Shown piece after piece: positions 21,981 to 33,868 of a stretch of 64,000 nt of DNA (position 1 is its first letter; every line of letters starts with the position of its first letter). A program made the position numbers and the translations under genes. Origin of the DNA: Brachycybe producta (lineage: Eukaryota; Arthropoda; Diplopoda; Playtdesmida; Andrognathidae); NCBI GenBank assembly GCA_036925085.1, contig JAUPFP010000079.1, positions 27,501 through 91,500 of the forward strand, given 5' to 3'. The notes beneath the pieces were generated by a model. It searched no databases. It saw only the letters and a list, made by a program, of their open reading frames with translations, and was not told the DNA's origin.

Positions 21981-23727
21981 TAATGGTTAATTTACATAAT
22001 TTGTAGACACATACATATTAAAATACATAAAGAACCATGCAAGATCTATGTTGGGGCATAGATTCTACATGTTTCTTCATCATACACATACAAAAAATTA
22101 TTTTTTATTTTTTACTTCCTGTCTGGGTTTTTTGTGTGAACTTGGCTGTTTTGGTCTTGTTTGTTTGGGTTGCTAGATGGCCTAGGGCTGTGAGGGGGGA
22201 ATTTTGTTTGTTTCCTCATTCTCCAGACAGTTCTCATGTCTGGGTATTTTCAAGAGAAGAGGAAGAGGGATAAAAGTCAACAGGGGTTATATAATGAAGT
22301 TAAGAAGCAGAATGAATTTTAAGGAGGGGTAATAAATGGGATTTTTTAAGTTTAAATAGGGGAGAATTTTGTTTCTTTAAAAGTTTTTTGAGAGGGGAGC
22401 ATTTTTGCTTTTAAAACTTTATGTTTAGCCTACAGTAAGGTTTTGGATAGGCCTATTTCTTTCAAGTGGCGGTTTTTTCTTTTGTGTGTTTGTTTGGGTA
22501 AAAACAAAAAAGGGGGGGAAAGAGGAGGAACTGGTTTATGTATTATATGTCTACACAAAAATAAAAAATAAAAAGTGTGAGATTTTGTTACCTGAATTCT
22601 ACAGGTAACATTACATTATTTCCCTCAACAGAATAATATATCTATGAAGTTCTAAAGTCCCTTCAGAGAAAAAAGAAAGAGACTAGAAAGGGGAAATTTC
22701 ACACTATGAGCTAAAGGTGACGGTGAGGAAGAAATAAGAATTGAAAAACCTTCAATATAAAACATGCGAACACTGAACATTTTTATGTCAAAACATAACA
22801 CTTAAATTTGGAAACAGAAGATAATTCAATAGCAAGTCACCGTAAAAAAAAAAGGGGGAGTCCGGAGGAAGGGCCAAAAAGTCATAATACTATACAAATA
22901 ACACACACACGGTTACAACCAAATACAAAAAAGGGCCACATTAGGCCCAGAACTTCAAAAACATAAATATAAACAAGAAGAAAAGAAGAAAAGTCTCCCT
23001 CTTCTTTGGATATAAACGTCCGGATATCAAAAGAAAACAATTTCACGAATTTTCTATACTCTTTTTAGTGGACGACATTTTTTTCTCGTCTTTAAAATTG
23101 TTTTCATTTTCTAGAATCATTCATCTCCGTCCATTTATTTTTTATATAAAAATAAAAATAAATTGTCTCCTGAGCTTTTTAAAGTGGAAACAACGACGCC
23201 CCTAATTTTGGATGGTGTTGTGAGAGTTTAGTTAATTAAATTAAGTCTGAACTTGACTTATGATTGGTCTTTTTTCACCAAATAAACTCTATTCTCACTG
23301 GAGAAGGATAAATGAAGGTGCATAATATTTTTTTCAGAACTATATTTCAATCATATGCGATTTTATTTCAAATAACGAAAACGTGACCTATTTTTTCCAC
23401 GTAAATTTCCATAGATAAAAATTTCTACTCTGAACTCATTAATGCCAACATTTAAAATTGAAAAAAAAGACTTCAATTAATTAGCTATGATCTTTATCAA
23501 GGTACACAGACGTTTTTATGACAACACTGTATATTAAAAAATAAACTTTTTAAGGGAATTTGTTGTCTTTAAAACGTACAAAAAATGTAAAACGATCATT
23601 TTCAAACAACAATAAATAGTTTAATTTTAAAAGATTTTGCGGAATTTATTCTTTCACTTTTACTTCTTGAAGTTCATTCCTAAATTAATTCAAACTTTAT
23701 TTAAAAAATGATTTTTGCTGCACCCCT

Positions 23728-23750
23728 CCCCCCCCCCCCCCCCCCCCCCC
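23728..23750. repeat. Poly-C run of 23 bases
   Basis: This is the longest of about 23 C or G runs of 10 bases or more in the window. Confidence 0.98.
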
Positions 23751-24442
23751 GCACACCACCACCAGTCATTAATTTACTCTCTTTATAAATTGTCGAAAAT
23801 TATGTTTAGGAAAAAAATAATATTAAGTGTTAATTGTGTGACAATTTGTGCAGCAAAAATAAATAGAGAAAAAACGTAAGTATTAAAAAATAATGAAAAT
23901 AAAGAGAAAAAAATTTAAAAAAAAAATAGTCGTCATCATCGTTAAAACACACTTTTTTAAGTAACCTCGGAGAACAATAGGTAACGTTCTCTCATTGTAT
24001 AAGAAATCTAACATGAACTGACACTTAAAAATCCCTCCAACTGCTATTTTAAGAACAAACCCCACACCCAAACCACCATTGTTTTTTTATTAATTCTTCA
24101 TATATATCGAGGGTTAAATGAAACTTCTTTGAATACAAAAAAAAACGAACAAAACAATTTGAACAAAAAAATACGAAATACCAAAAAAATCCTTTCAATT
24201 AGCAATTCAAAATGGGCGTTTTTTGTGTGACTTTTGTGTCATTAAGAAATGCAAAACATGAATTATGTAGCTAGAAAAAAAAACACATAAGACAATGTTT
24301 TGCCAAGTTAATAAAAACAGCTAAAAAAATACAAGTGAAAAACGTAAAATTGTAAATTGTTTCTCATAATATCTGAGTTTGTTTGAAAATAAATCATCCA
24401 AACTTAAAGCAGAAAATATTTTTTGAAATTTTTGTCTATTTT

Positions 24443-24632
24443 TGTCTTTTAGGAGCAAAATGAAAAGAAACTAGAAAGATTGAGCTATCTTTCACTTAAG
24501 GGTTTACATGTTTTTGATATCTTTCAAAATGAAACTTTTGTTTCATTTTGAAAGATATCAAAAACATGTAAACCCTTAAGTGAAAGATAGCTCAATCTTT
24601 CTAGTTTCTTTTCATTTTGCTCCTAAAAGACA
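24443..24632. repeat. Palindromic MITE family, copy with 92-bp perfect arms
   Basis: Bases 24443-24534 are the exact inverse of 24541-24632 with a 6-base loop (CTTTTG). It contains GGAGCAAAATGAAAAGAAAC and GATTGAGCTATCTTTCACTT. It is the most perfect hairpin in the window. Confidence 0.92.
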
Positions 24633-24939
24633 GAATAATCAGAGAATTTCTAAAATTATATGTTTAAATTAAACAACTCTGGTTTAAGATTCTGAAATAA
24701 AAATGTCTTCTTTCATCCAATAAAATAAAAGATAATTTCTTTCTGTCTAGGTGAGATTCAAGAAAAGACTTTGCATCTATTTCACCCTAACTGATTAATT
24801 ATATATTTCCACCCACTGACCTCCCCTTTTTCTCACTGTGGATAATAAATACAAAAACAAACAATAGAAAGTAGAATAAAAACCAACTCCTGCCTAACAC
24901 ATACATACATACATATACATACACACAAATACACCTAGA

Positions 24940-27069
24940 TGAGATGTGTGAGCTTTTGGCATCGACACTAATTTTACCAACTTGTAGATGGTGTTTTCTG
25001 CGACTCGTTTCTTCCTTTGATCGCACAGTGCCCGCGGCGATCCCCCGGTTCGGGAACACGATGGTGATGAGAATGTTCGTCTGGCGGGAGAGTCCCACGA
25101 TATATCGTTCCCGTGGTGGGAGGTCCAGTCGGGGCAACCCTTCCTCCAGGTTGAAGTGTCCCACATAGAGGGTGTTGGCAGAGCATACTTCACGCTGCCA
25201 AGTGACCCACCGGTTATTCAGGAGGCACTCGCCGGAGGTAGCTACACGGAAGGGACAATCTAACGGTAATCGCCCCACAGTAGTCCCAGTAGGGGGTACC
25301 GCTTGCGATGCGATTGGTCGCGCTGGTTCTCAGGCTGCAGGAAGTGCAGGTCTCTTCTCGATGCACCCGTGATGAGCCTAGTGTGGCACAAGGCAGAGCG
25401 GGCCATATCGCGGACTCACTGGCATTGGCACTTCGAGGCCGATCCCCTGCTCAGGGCTTCTTCTGGTTTGGTGCTTCCTGGGAGAAGACCCAGTGCTTCC
25501 CTCGGATCACCTCCCTCCCACATTATGTCTTGCAGAAGGTCTGTGATGGCCTTCTGCTTCCTCAAAAAGGTGGCACGATTGGCGGAGGGTGGAGGCACAT
25601 GTGAAGACCTTCCAAGAGGGCAACCCGGAGGTGGCAGAAAACGGCACGGGGCCATGTTTGTGGGGAACCGATACACGTGGTGACAGCCATGGTCCAGTTG
25701 CACGTGCAGGTCCTGTGGAGGTGCCATATCCCGTTGAGCGAAGTTATTGCGTGGCGGAGGGCCACGTTGGAAGGAGCCAGGTTGCTCCTGTCGACTTCTC
25801 GCGGTGGATTGGCATCGGGGTCACAGGTCACAAGGTGGAGAGGCGTTTCGATGAGCGTGGAGGAGTGGTGGTCCTTACGGGCCCGCTGACTCTTTGGGGT
25901 GGGCCCCAGTGGGAGTCTTGGTGTCGGCGGGTCTGGGAACCACCACTTTAGATGACAGCTTTGGAAGTGGCACGGCAACCCCCTAGTGTGGTGGTGCAGT
26001 GCAGAATTGAGCTGGTGGTGTTTTTATCGGTGTGTGTGGAGGAGGCGGTGGAGTAATGGATGGCGTGGCAGGCGTTAGCACCGATTCCCGGTAGCGAAAA
26101 GGTTCCGGGGGTGTCGCAGACAATGAAGATGGTTCTGGTGATATAGATGGTGTGACAGGTAGGGAACAAGAAGGTGATGGTGCTGGTTGTTCAGCTTCTT
26201 GGAGACGGGCCTCGATCTGCAGGAGCTCCTCTTTTGGAAGTTGCCCAGTACAGGGAAGGCGGGAGCAAACAGTGCGGAGGTAAGCCAAGCTTTCCTCCCC
26301 TTGAATTTTGTCTTTCGCTGCCTGTCGCAGGGCAGCTTCTGGTTGCATCTTCAGTTGAAGGTCCTCGAAAGGGGTGGGTATCAACCCACCTCCCCCATGT
26401 TTTCCTCTTGCAGCAGCCCCACCTTGAAGAGGTTGTCCCGGTGCGATGCTATCGCAGAAGGCCTGGTTACCCCCCACACCATGGTGTTTATATCGATCTT
26501 ATCCTCGCGCTCCTCCCAGTAATGTTTCGACGTTGTGACAATGAAGGGGATGCTGCTGCTGGGAGCATCTGGCTTCCCTTCGCGTCTGACATTTGCTGGA
26601 CACTTAAAATTTGGTTTGAGGTGCTTCTCCCCGCGCCGGCGGAAGTTCTCCCATTCGGAGGAGGTGCGGCACTTAGAAGAAACGTCAGGCGACTCTCCTC
26701 GTGTACGGTGCGCTGGCGGTGCCCGCCACTTGTTGAGATGTCGGAGCTGGTGAGGGAGGTTCGGCGGTATTAAAGGTGCGTCCTCATGCCCATGATGTGG
26801 TACGAATAAAAATCTACGTAATACAACAAACTTGAGCAAAAGACAAAGACCATGAACAAGGAGCAACACGGTCCTTTTATACCTTGGACCTGTGTACACC
26901 TACAAGGTGTAACCAGGTCCAAGTGACCGTGGTCCTAAGTGTATCACTCCGCCACTTCGATGTCCATCAGAAGTGTGAGTCAGAGAGGAGGGAGGAACAA
27001 GCAGGAGTTGTTTAACCCCCCCCCCCCCCGCTATAGTTTCGGCGGGAAGGGGAGTTGCTGGGTGTTACA
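24940..27069 (-). mobile_element. LTR element B: partial LTR and GC-rich unrecognised coding region
   Basis: Read on the minus strand from 27069, the LTR begins TGTAACACCC and carries the poly-G run, the TTGGACCTG/CAGGTCCAA inverted repeat and a TATA box (26881-26875). It stays alignable to element A until about 26775. Then follows about 1.8 kb of markedly GC-rich sequence with open stretches in shifting frames (172 codons at 26899-26381, 164 at 26477-25983, 138 at 25978-25562, 103 at 25727-25416, 159 at 25278-24799). Proline-rich runs occur near 26000-26150. I see no protease, RT or integrase motif. It looks like a decayed gag-like or captured gene, with the 3' LTR missing. Confidence 0.6.
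25983..26899 (-). pseudogene. Unrecognised coding-like ORFs of LTR element B
   Basis: Two overlapping minus-strand frames (26899-26381 and 26477-25983) appear to be one protein broken by a frameshift near 26430. Visible features are a charged region with WENFRRRGEKHLKPNFKCP, a middle part with HYWEEREDKIDINTMVWGV, a helical stretch with DKIQGEESLAYLRTVC, and a Pro/Ser-rich C-terminal tail (TPPPPPHTPIKTPP). There is no CCHC knuckle or catalytic motif. Position right after an LTR suggests Gag, but I do not recognise the family. Confidence 0.4.
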
Positions 27070-27429
27070 GATGGGAGTTGTGAGTGGAGAGAAAAACCGT
27101 TTGCATTTAATTAATTTACTCAAATAGATTTCACAGATGATGATTGTAAATGCAAACAACAGAAAAAAGAGAATTGATTTGCAAATATAATAATAATGGA
27201 CAAAACTCTCTCCCTCTCCATTGTTGTTTTTACTCTTCAAATAACTCTGTCGTGGGCTTATTTATTATTGTCAATCAATTGATTTCTCTTCCCCTATAGA
27301 AATATAAGCATGTCATTGTAACGGTTGCCAATAACATTTAATTATAGGGTAATTCGGCAAACACGGATACATAGATAGACAGCTAGAGAAACAATAGAGA
27401 ACCTTCAATGTCTACACGTCTGTTTGCCA

Positions 27430-27430
27430 A

Positions 27431-27487
<57 letters not shown>

Positions 27488-27527
27488 CAACAACAACAAC
27501 AAGAACAACAACAGAAGAAGAAGAAAA
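27430..27527. repeat. (AAT)n(AAC)n(AAG)n microsatellite
   Basis: Trinucleotide units change from AAT to AAC to AAG along the array. Spurious poly-Asn and poly-Leu ORFs result. Confidence 0.97.
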
Positions 27528-28210
27528 AACCGGACAAAATCTATAACAATTAGTTGGTCAATTGAAACTGTGTTCGGACTTTCCAAGAACCCACATTGCT
27601 AAAAAAAAACACAGTAACATTCGTGTTTCTTAAGTGTTATACATGGATAACTTAACATGCTTAAACAAGCAGAAAATATTAAGGTCTAAGGGATAGATCG
27701 CACACGCTGGAGAAAAACAGCTGAATTCTCTTTCTGAATTTCTACTTTCTATTTTATTATTCAGTACGTGAGTGATTCATCCCTTAGCAAGATTTCTACT
27801 TTCCGTTGCGTTCAATAGTTCTCGCACATTACAGCAGAAATAAGAAAAGGGGGAGAAAAACTAAGAGGAGGCAGAGAAGCTGCCGCCATTCAAATTGAAA
27901 TGTAATTCTGCATTGGCAGAATAGAAAACGATTTCCGCCATTTCTTTCAACCAAATAAATATAATCTAATTATTCAAATTTCTGCACACACTTTCAGCAA
28001 AGAACAAATAAAATCCAAACACAATCTTGTAGCCTCCTTCTCGTCGTCGTCTTCTATAAATAAAGGAAGAGGAGAAGGCTACTAGATGAAGTTAGTAAAA
28101 ATCTAATATCGGTGAAGAGGAATAAAACAAAAGTTAAATGAACACAATAAATGAGAAATAAGAAAATTAATTAGTGAAATTATCAAAATTAAGAAAAATG
28201 GCCAACTTAC

Positions 28211-28294
28211 CAGTCGAGATTGTGAATTATAGTTTTGAAGGCGTGAGAAATCATCAAAATAATTAAACCCAACCAAATGATTTTCTTTCGAGAA
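28211..28294 (-). CDS. Tmtc3: TMTC3 exon, last membrane segment before the TPRs
   Basis: This 84-bp exon has acceptor TTTATTTTTGTCAG (AG at 28296-28295) and donor CTG followed by GTAAGTTGG (28210-28205). The phase leaves T + 27 codons + TG. The 27 residues begin SRKKIIWLGLIILMISHAFK and end IIHNLD, and a Trp is completed by the next exon. This is a hydrophobic membrane helix followed by the HNLDW lead-in that sits just before the TPR region in TMTC3. Both splice phases agree with the neighbouring exons (28631 upstream, 20155 downstream). The exon is too short to be noticed as a free ORF, but the splice sites and the continuous alignment make it secure. Confidence 0.93.
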
Positions 28295-28630
28295 CTGACA
28301 AAAATAAACCAAATTCATAATTAATGTATTAATAATTAGCTAAATTACAGCAAGAAGTTTTATTAACAGCTTCATTTTCAAATATTCTGGTTATTATAGG
28401 CCGTTTCAGAAGAGATTAGTTAAAATGTGTTAAAAACTAGAAATGGTCATTTTCAAACAGACATAAAAAGCTTATTTTAAAATGTATCAAGATGAAAATC
28501 ATGCATAAGTGATTTAGTGACTATTCTAGTTTCTAAGACACAGGACAAATTTCGTCCAATTATTAAGTTCTAGTCTCGTTTGAAACAATAATCAAAGCTA
28601 AAAATAAATGACTGGCAATGTTGTTTTTAC
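28295..28630 (-). other. TMTC3 intron, 336 bp, carrying a short palindromic MITE
   Basis: The donor is GTAAAAAC at 28630 and the acceptor TTTGTCAG at 28295. A shortened member of the palindromic MITE family covers roughly 28395-28550, between the acceptor-proximal sequence and the donor. Exon phases on both sides are intact. Confidence 0.8.
28395..28550. repeat. Palindromic MITE family, short copy in the 336-bp TMTC3 intron
   Basis: It contains GTGTTAAAAACTAGAAATGG, GACATAAAAAGCTTATTTTA and ACTATTCTAGTTTCTAAGAC. The centre is shortened. Confidence 0.7.
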
Positions 28631-28779
28631 CTTTTCTTTAGTAGATAACCCCATCCATAGGCGACTAGCATACAAAATCCCATACTGGGAGTGTAAAGGA
28701 CCCTTTCGGCCAGAACAAAACCAACCGGAAAAAACAGATTGGAAGCCGGAAGAAAAGGAAATACCAACAGCGACAGACT
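28631..28779 (-). CDS. Tmtc3: TMTC3 exon with [11 protein letters not shown] and ERVLY motif
   Basis: This 149-bp exon gives 49 codons plus two bases. The residues include [20 protein letters not shown] and [16 protein letters not shown]. That is the most conserved stretch of TMTC proteins, in the last part of the membrane domain. The acceptor is TTTCTTTAG (AG at 28781-28780) and the donor is AAAAG followed by GTAAAAAC (28630-28625). The two leftover bases AG combine with the leading T of the exon at 28294 to give Ser. The reading is open throughout with no frameshift. It is separated from the next exon by only 336 bp, in contrast to the 25-kb intron on its other side. The minus strand is certain from the splice sites and the protein match. 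Confidence 0.95.
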
Positions 28780-30008
28780 CTAAAGAAAGTTACAAAATAA
28801 CAAACAATTATTTATTAAATTTTATTCATTTTGTTGCATTCACTTCAAACTTTTAAAATTCATTATTGTAGAAAAAAATGATCCTTTTATTGAAAACAAA
28901 AGCAATGAATGAATGGCCCGGAGATTTAAAGTTTAGCTTCTTAGCTAACCTTGAAATCTCCACCATTTCATTGTTGGAGCTGAATTCTCCTTTAGACACA
29001 AAATATATTCTATATAATATGGAAAAATTTCTTTAGAATTGTGATACTTTAATTACTTACAAAGTTATGGGCCTAACAAAAAATTTAAAACAGAAATTAT
29101 TTAATAATAGAAAAAGAGAAGAAACCTCAAACTGAAACTTAATAGTGTTTACCATTTAAAAAATGGCAGTTGGATATAATAAGACAGAAAACATTTCACT
29201 TAAAACATATCCTACTGTGATATATTAATGATGACATCTCACTCACTCACTCGAGGGTCACAAGGGTACAAGAATACAAACGAAATTCAATGATTTTTAG
29301 TAGAGAGACACCCCTTAATATAAGGGGATGTGTCTATTTCAGGAATTTATTTCAAAATACTGTTGTTCCACCTATTTCTGGTTCTGCTTTTTTTTTTTTT
29401 GCTAACCTTACAAATTACAACACAGTCAACTTCATAACCTATGATTTTGAGGTGGACAAATGGCACAATTGGCACATTTCTCTATCTCTAAGTTACTCTA
29501 GTAAATACAGTGTAAGTACAAAACTCCAAGTCCACCCCCTCAAAGGGGGATATATTTTTTGTACCGTACGTACACCATCCTCAAAGTAAATCGCCTCAAT
29601 TCCTTACAGCAAATTTCCTGCCAACCTATTTTTTTGTTTTTCGGCACAATTTCAGTGTCAGCATCAGTACAAACTCACCAAACCCACTGTGTATTATTAT
29701 TTTGGACTTTTTTTTCTTCACATCCCTGCCGTTTCTTTGATTCTACTAAAGTCGTACTTTCTCTTTCAGTGACAACATACCCAAGTACATTGTACATTTA
29801 TTTACAACTACGATAGTACAAAATGACAGTCTCTCAGTCCTCTTCTACTAAGTAACGAACTACAAGAATTTAAACAATTTTTTGTCTTCTTGTTCAAAAA
29901 ACAAGACAAATTCCCGTAAACATTTCAGTAAAGCTGCCTCCTCATTCCTACAACTCCTACTCGTAATTAAAACCAATAACATTTTTTACAAGGTGGTCAC
30001 AACGTCAC

Positions 30009-30065
30009 ATATATCCTCCTCCTCCTCCCCCTCCTCCTCCTCCTCCCCCTCCCCCTCCCCCTCCC
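30009..30065. repeat. CCT-rich polypyrimidine tract
   Basis: TCC/CCCCT units run on one strand. It is a mirror-repeat type tract that could form triplex DNA. Confidence 0.85.
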
Positions 30066-30261
30066 GGTAACTAAGAAACGCCCCTTACAATAAAGTTAAA
30101 CTTAAAACCACGACGAAAGACAAAACTCTCTATAAGTAAGTCTATGGAGAGTTTTTAAGTTTATCTTTGTTAAAGTGTCCTTGGCTTAAGTAACATGTTT
30201 TAGAATATGGCCATTAGTTTCAACACGAGTTACTACAAATAAGGAACTACGAATAAACGTT

Positions 30262-30500
30262 CAGGAGCAAAATGAATAAGTGTTTTATAAACTAGAAGGG
30301 CAGGTGTCTCAATCACTGTAAAGGCATTTTTATGTGTTGAGATCTTTTAAAATAAGCTTTTCAATGTCATTATAAAAATGACAAAGTTTAAGCCGAAAAT
30401 AATTTTTTTTTTAATTTTGAAAAACATCAACATGAAAATACATACATTATCTAGTACTCATTTACTCTTCTAGTTTCTAAAACAGTTTCCATTTCTTCTT
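30262..30500. repeat. Palindromic MITE family, copy
   Basis: The left arm is CAGGAGCAAAATGAATAAGT then TTTTATAAACTAGAAGGGC. The right arm is TTTACTCTTCTAGTTTCTAA. Confidence 0.75.
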
Positions 30501-30535
30501 AGCTAATCGAACATCAGCCTTTTCAGGCTTCACTT

Positions 30536-30540
<5 letters not shown>

Positions 30541-30571
<31 letters not shown>
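30541..30571. repeat. (GA)n microsatellite
   Basis: About 15 GA units. Confidence 0.95.
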
Positions 30572-30578
<7 letters not shown>

Positions 30579-33500
30579 TTATCACTTGTTATGATGTCGT
30601 AAAGAAATTTCCTAAGGAAAAAGATGCTTTTTTGAGAAAACTCATTCCGGAAGTTGGATTACACTTGACAGGAAATCAAAAAAGGGAGAACAACAGTCGT
30701 CCTGAGGATACAAGTTAGACATTTTTCTCCTCCATCGAAAGTGGACAAAGAAAACTCTTTCCTGAATGAAGAAGTTGAACACACAAACAGAAAACGACCA
30801 TCGTTGCAAGTCTACTTGGCTTAGTACACAGTGTTACGTGGACGGTCATCTCCGTACCATACACTCACTGACTTGAATCAATTTTGAGCGAATACATTTA
30901 AAACGTTCACGAAAGAAAACGTTCACAGATGTCACCACGAGTTTTCTCTTTTAAAATGTACCATATTTCAGAATAAAAGTTTTCTTACAAAAGTTAGTGT
31001 GCGAAAATCTCTTTGCATCATTTTTTGAAGAAATAATGAACTAAAATTAAAATGAACACTAATTAAGCTCTTAATACCTAGAGGGGTTAAAAAAAGGATT
31101 AATGAATGACGCAAGATAATGAAAGTTTACAAGATGTAGAGCTAGTAGCCTCTTTCTAGGGGTTTCTTTCCCCACTTTCCTCCTCCTTCTCTACTTACTC
31201 TGCCTACCAACTTCTCAGAATAAACTCAAAAACAAAGTAAACACTTTCTTTTAGTGTTTTAAGAGACCTAAGGGGTATTTTAGTAGTTGGTGAACAAGAA
31301 GAAGACAATATGTCATCTATGAACACAAATGAGAATAGATGAGATCAATGAACCAATCACAAAAAAGTGTTAATATTTTATAAATGTGTCTGACATTCAA
31401 CTTCTTTGTTTTAAGTGACACAGAGACACACAAAAATAGGCGTAAAATGACCGGAATCAGACAAGACTAGTAAAACTAAGTAGGTGTCATGTAGTCAGTC
31501 AGTCAGTGGTCAACAGCAAACAAGTTAACTGAGAGACATATCTTATTGGGCAATCGAATTATCATCTTTGGTTCAAACTCAAGAAGAAAACGTACTTTAA
31601 ACTTCCACTTGAAACTTCAAAACCGCGGGCTCCAATACAGAAAAAAACCCAGTTCCAATCACAAAATGAATCTTGAAAACCTCTCATAAGTCAATTCGAA
31701 CTGGATTTAGGTTTGCATTGCTCCAAAATTAAGGTAAATTCGAATGTAACATAAGCAAATCAAAAGAAAACATGCCAAAGTCGTTTTCTCCATTTGTGTG
31801 GACGACTTTCATACATTTTGCGGTTAACCAAAATGGACAAGAAAAGAAAGTTGAGCCACATTTAAAGGTCGAAAGGGGAATCACTTCCAATTTACTACGT
31901 ACAATTCAACAATGAAACAAAGAAAAATAATCCCCTCAAATCCTCACAAAAAAAAAACTGAGAAAAAAACGAACAATTCACGTTAGTAGACAGACATATT
32001 GGCGATCATCATCTCGATTTCAACCAACATTTTTACTTGAAGTGAAAACAAACATTTCACTTGAGAACTCTCAAAAGTCATTTTGTTTCTCATCAAAAAA
32101 CAAAACCAAAAACATTTACATAAATAAAGTTTAAAGCTCGTTGATTACATTACGAAACACAGAATTTACCAAAACTTTCTTTCCATTTTTCTCTTTCCAT
32201 CATCCATTTTTTAATAAAATTACCAAACATTTTTTGGTGAAACTATTTTCCCTTCAGAAAAAAAAGATAAACGTTTTGTTGTTTATATACAAAGAAAAAT
32301 GAATACTTTATTAAAAATGTAACAGTGGATCAAAATGAAAGAAATCCAAGTTACAAGGTTTCATTGAATGTCATTGAAGAAAAAAAATCACTCCTGAAGA
32401 AGAAGAAATAATATAAAAAAATGTATTTATGAAACTTTTTCTTCATTGTTGTTTGAAGAATGTTTCGTAAGGAAAAAGAGAAGAAGAAGACGAAGAGGGT
32501 AGCCCCCCCCCCCACCACCACCACCATTCAGTGATAACGGAAAATGTAGGCAAAAAAAGCATCTGTTGAATTTCACATAAGCAATTCACGACTGAACAAA
32601 CATCAAAATCTAATCTGGAATGAAAAAGAGAAGCCTGGGCTAAAAGCACAAAAAACTGAGGGTTCGTTCCTGTTTTTTACTTTTAAGGTTCTCTCTCCAT
32701 AAAAGACTAGAAAAGGTGTATTTCGGATTTTCCTTTCTTATTCCCATTTTACTGTGTGGCTCCAAGTAGGGCTAAAATATTTACTATCTCCAAATGCATG
32801 AAATAACTTGCAGCACCAATAAGAAATATGTACAATTTCAATTTAGACCTTAAGCCAATTTCAGAACTGGTCTCTCGAGTTAGTTATGAGAAATAAAATG
32901 TGATTAAAATAATTGCCTCTTGGAAAGAGAAACACAAAAATGCAAATTTTGATAAAAAAAAAGATCTTCTTATCTTTTACTTTATCATCTTGAGGATTAT
33001 ATTGGATAATATAAATACTAGAAGAACATTATAGGCCTACGTGTAGGTGTGCATCGAAAACACGCTTAAGTGACAAATCAGTTATTCCTTGAAGTCACTA
33101 GTCAATTTTCAAAACCACATCCAATTCATAAGCAACTCTGTACATTACCTGCAGTTTTAGACAATGTGAAAACTGCCTAAACTGAAAATGACTGGCTAGT
33201 TGATATTGCCATTGTACACATAACCTAAACCTCCAGGCAATGAGCAGATTTACAACTTGTATTGAACTAGTGACTTTGCAGAAAGACTGATTTTTCCAAT
33301 TTAACGTTACTTAAATATGCATATGCTTAAGTTTTCAAGTGGAAACAATTGATTGACTCTTTCTCTTAAGTCCTTTTGTCCATCGTCGCTGACTCGACTA
33401 ATTATCGTAATTGGAGTTAAGCTTCTCCATTCCCTCCCTCCCTCCACCTCCTTGGCTTTTAACTCTTTGCGCATTTTCCAATGGCCAACGAGAAACACGA

Positions 33501-33868
33501 GAATTAATCTTTTGACTGACAAAAAGAGCCAAAATGAAAGCAGTGCTCAACTTTTACTTAAGACAGAAAACCCATCTGCCATTGACAGCCACTCAATTAA
33601 CAGCGTGGTGAGTGAGACTCAAATTCCAACACTCGACAAATCAACCTCAAAAACATACATTCATTCGCTAAGGTGTTTCTTAGGCCAAATTCACCAAGTC
33701 AACTTCACTCAAAACCCTCAGGAACAGGGTTACAAAGTTTTGGTCATTGGAACTAGGGTTCGGAAGTAGGAACCTAACATAAAAGCCCATGGATCTGTTT
33801 GCCTAAGCACGGTCGTGGGTCTGATATGCTTTTAAAGAAGCCCAGCCTTTTTGCTTTTTATAATAATA

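Larger units (their letters stand above)
20156..28210 (-). other. TMTC3 intron, 8.1 kb
   Basis: The donor is GTAAGTTGG at 28210 and the acceptor TTTTCAG at 20156. It contains a palindromic MITE with 37-bp perfect arms (20.34-20.63 kb), a TATA-type promoter with a splice donor on the minus strand (21.84-21.98 kb) next to diverged tandem repeats, a 23-base poly-C run (23728-23750), a MITE with 92-bp perfect arms (24443-24632), LTR element B (24.94-27.07 kb) and an AAT/AAC microsatellite (27430-27527). Bases 20640-21500, 22000-23700 and 23760-24440 show nothing recognisable beyond AT-rich sequence. Confidence 0.8.

Noticed and set aside
25303..25951. Plus-strand ORFs in the GC-rich block (126, 120 and 199 codons at 25303, 25589 and 26174)
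   Set aside because: LTR orientation and the shared block with element A put the coding strand on minus. High GC lowers stop frequency on both strands.
27383..27602. Poly-Asn and poly-Leu ORFs (also 36344-36667)
   Set aside because: They are trinucleotide microsatellites, with no conserved sequence around them.
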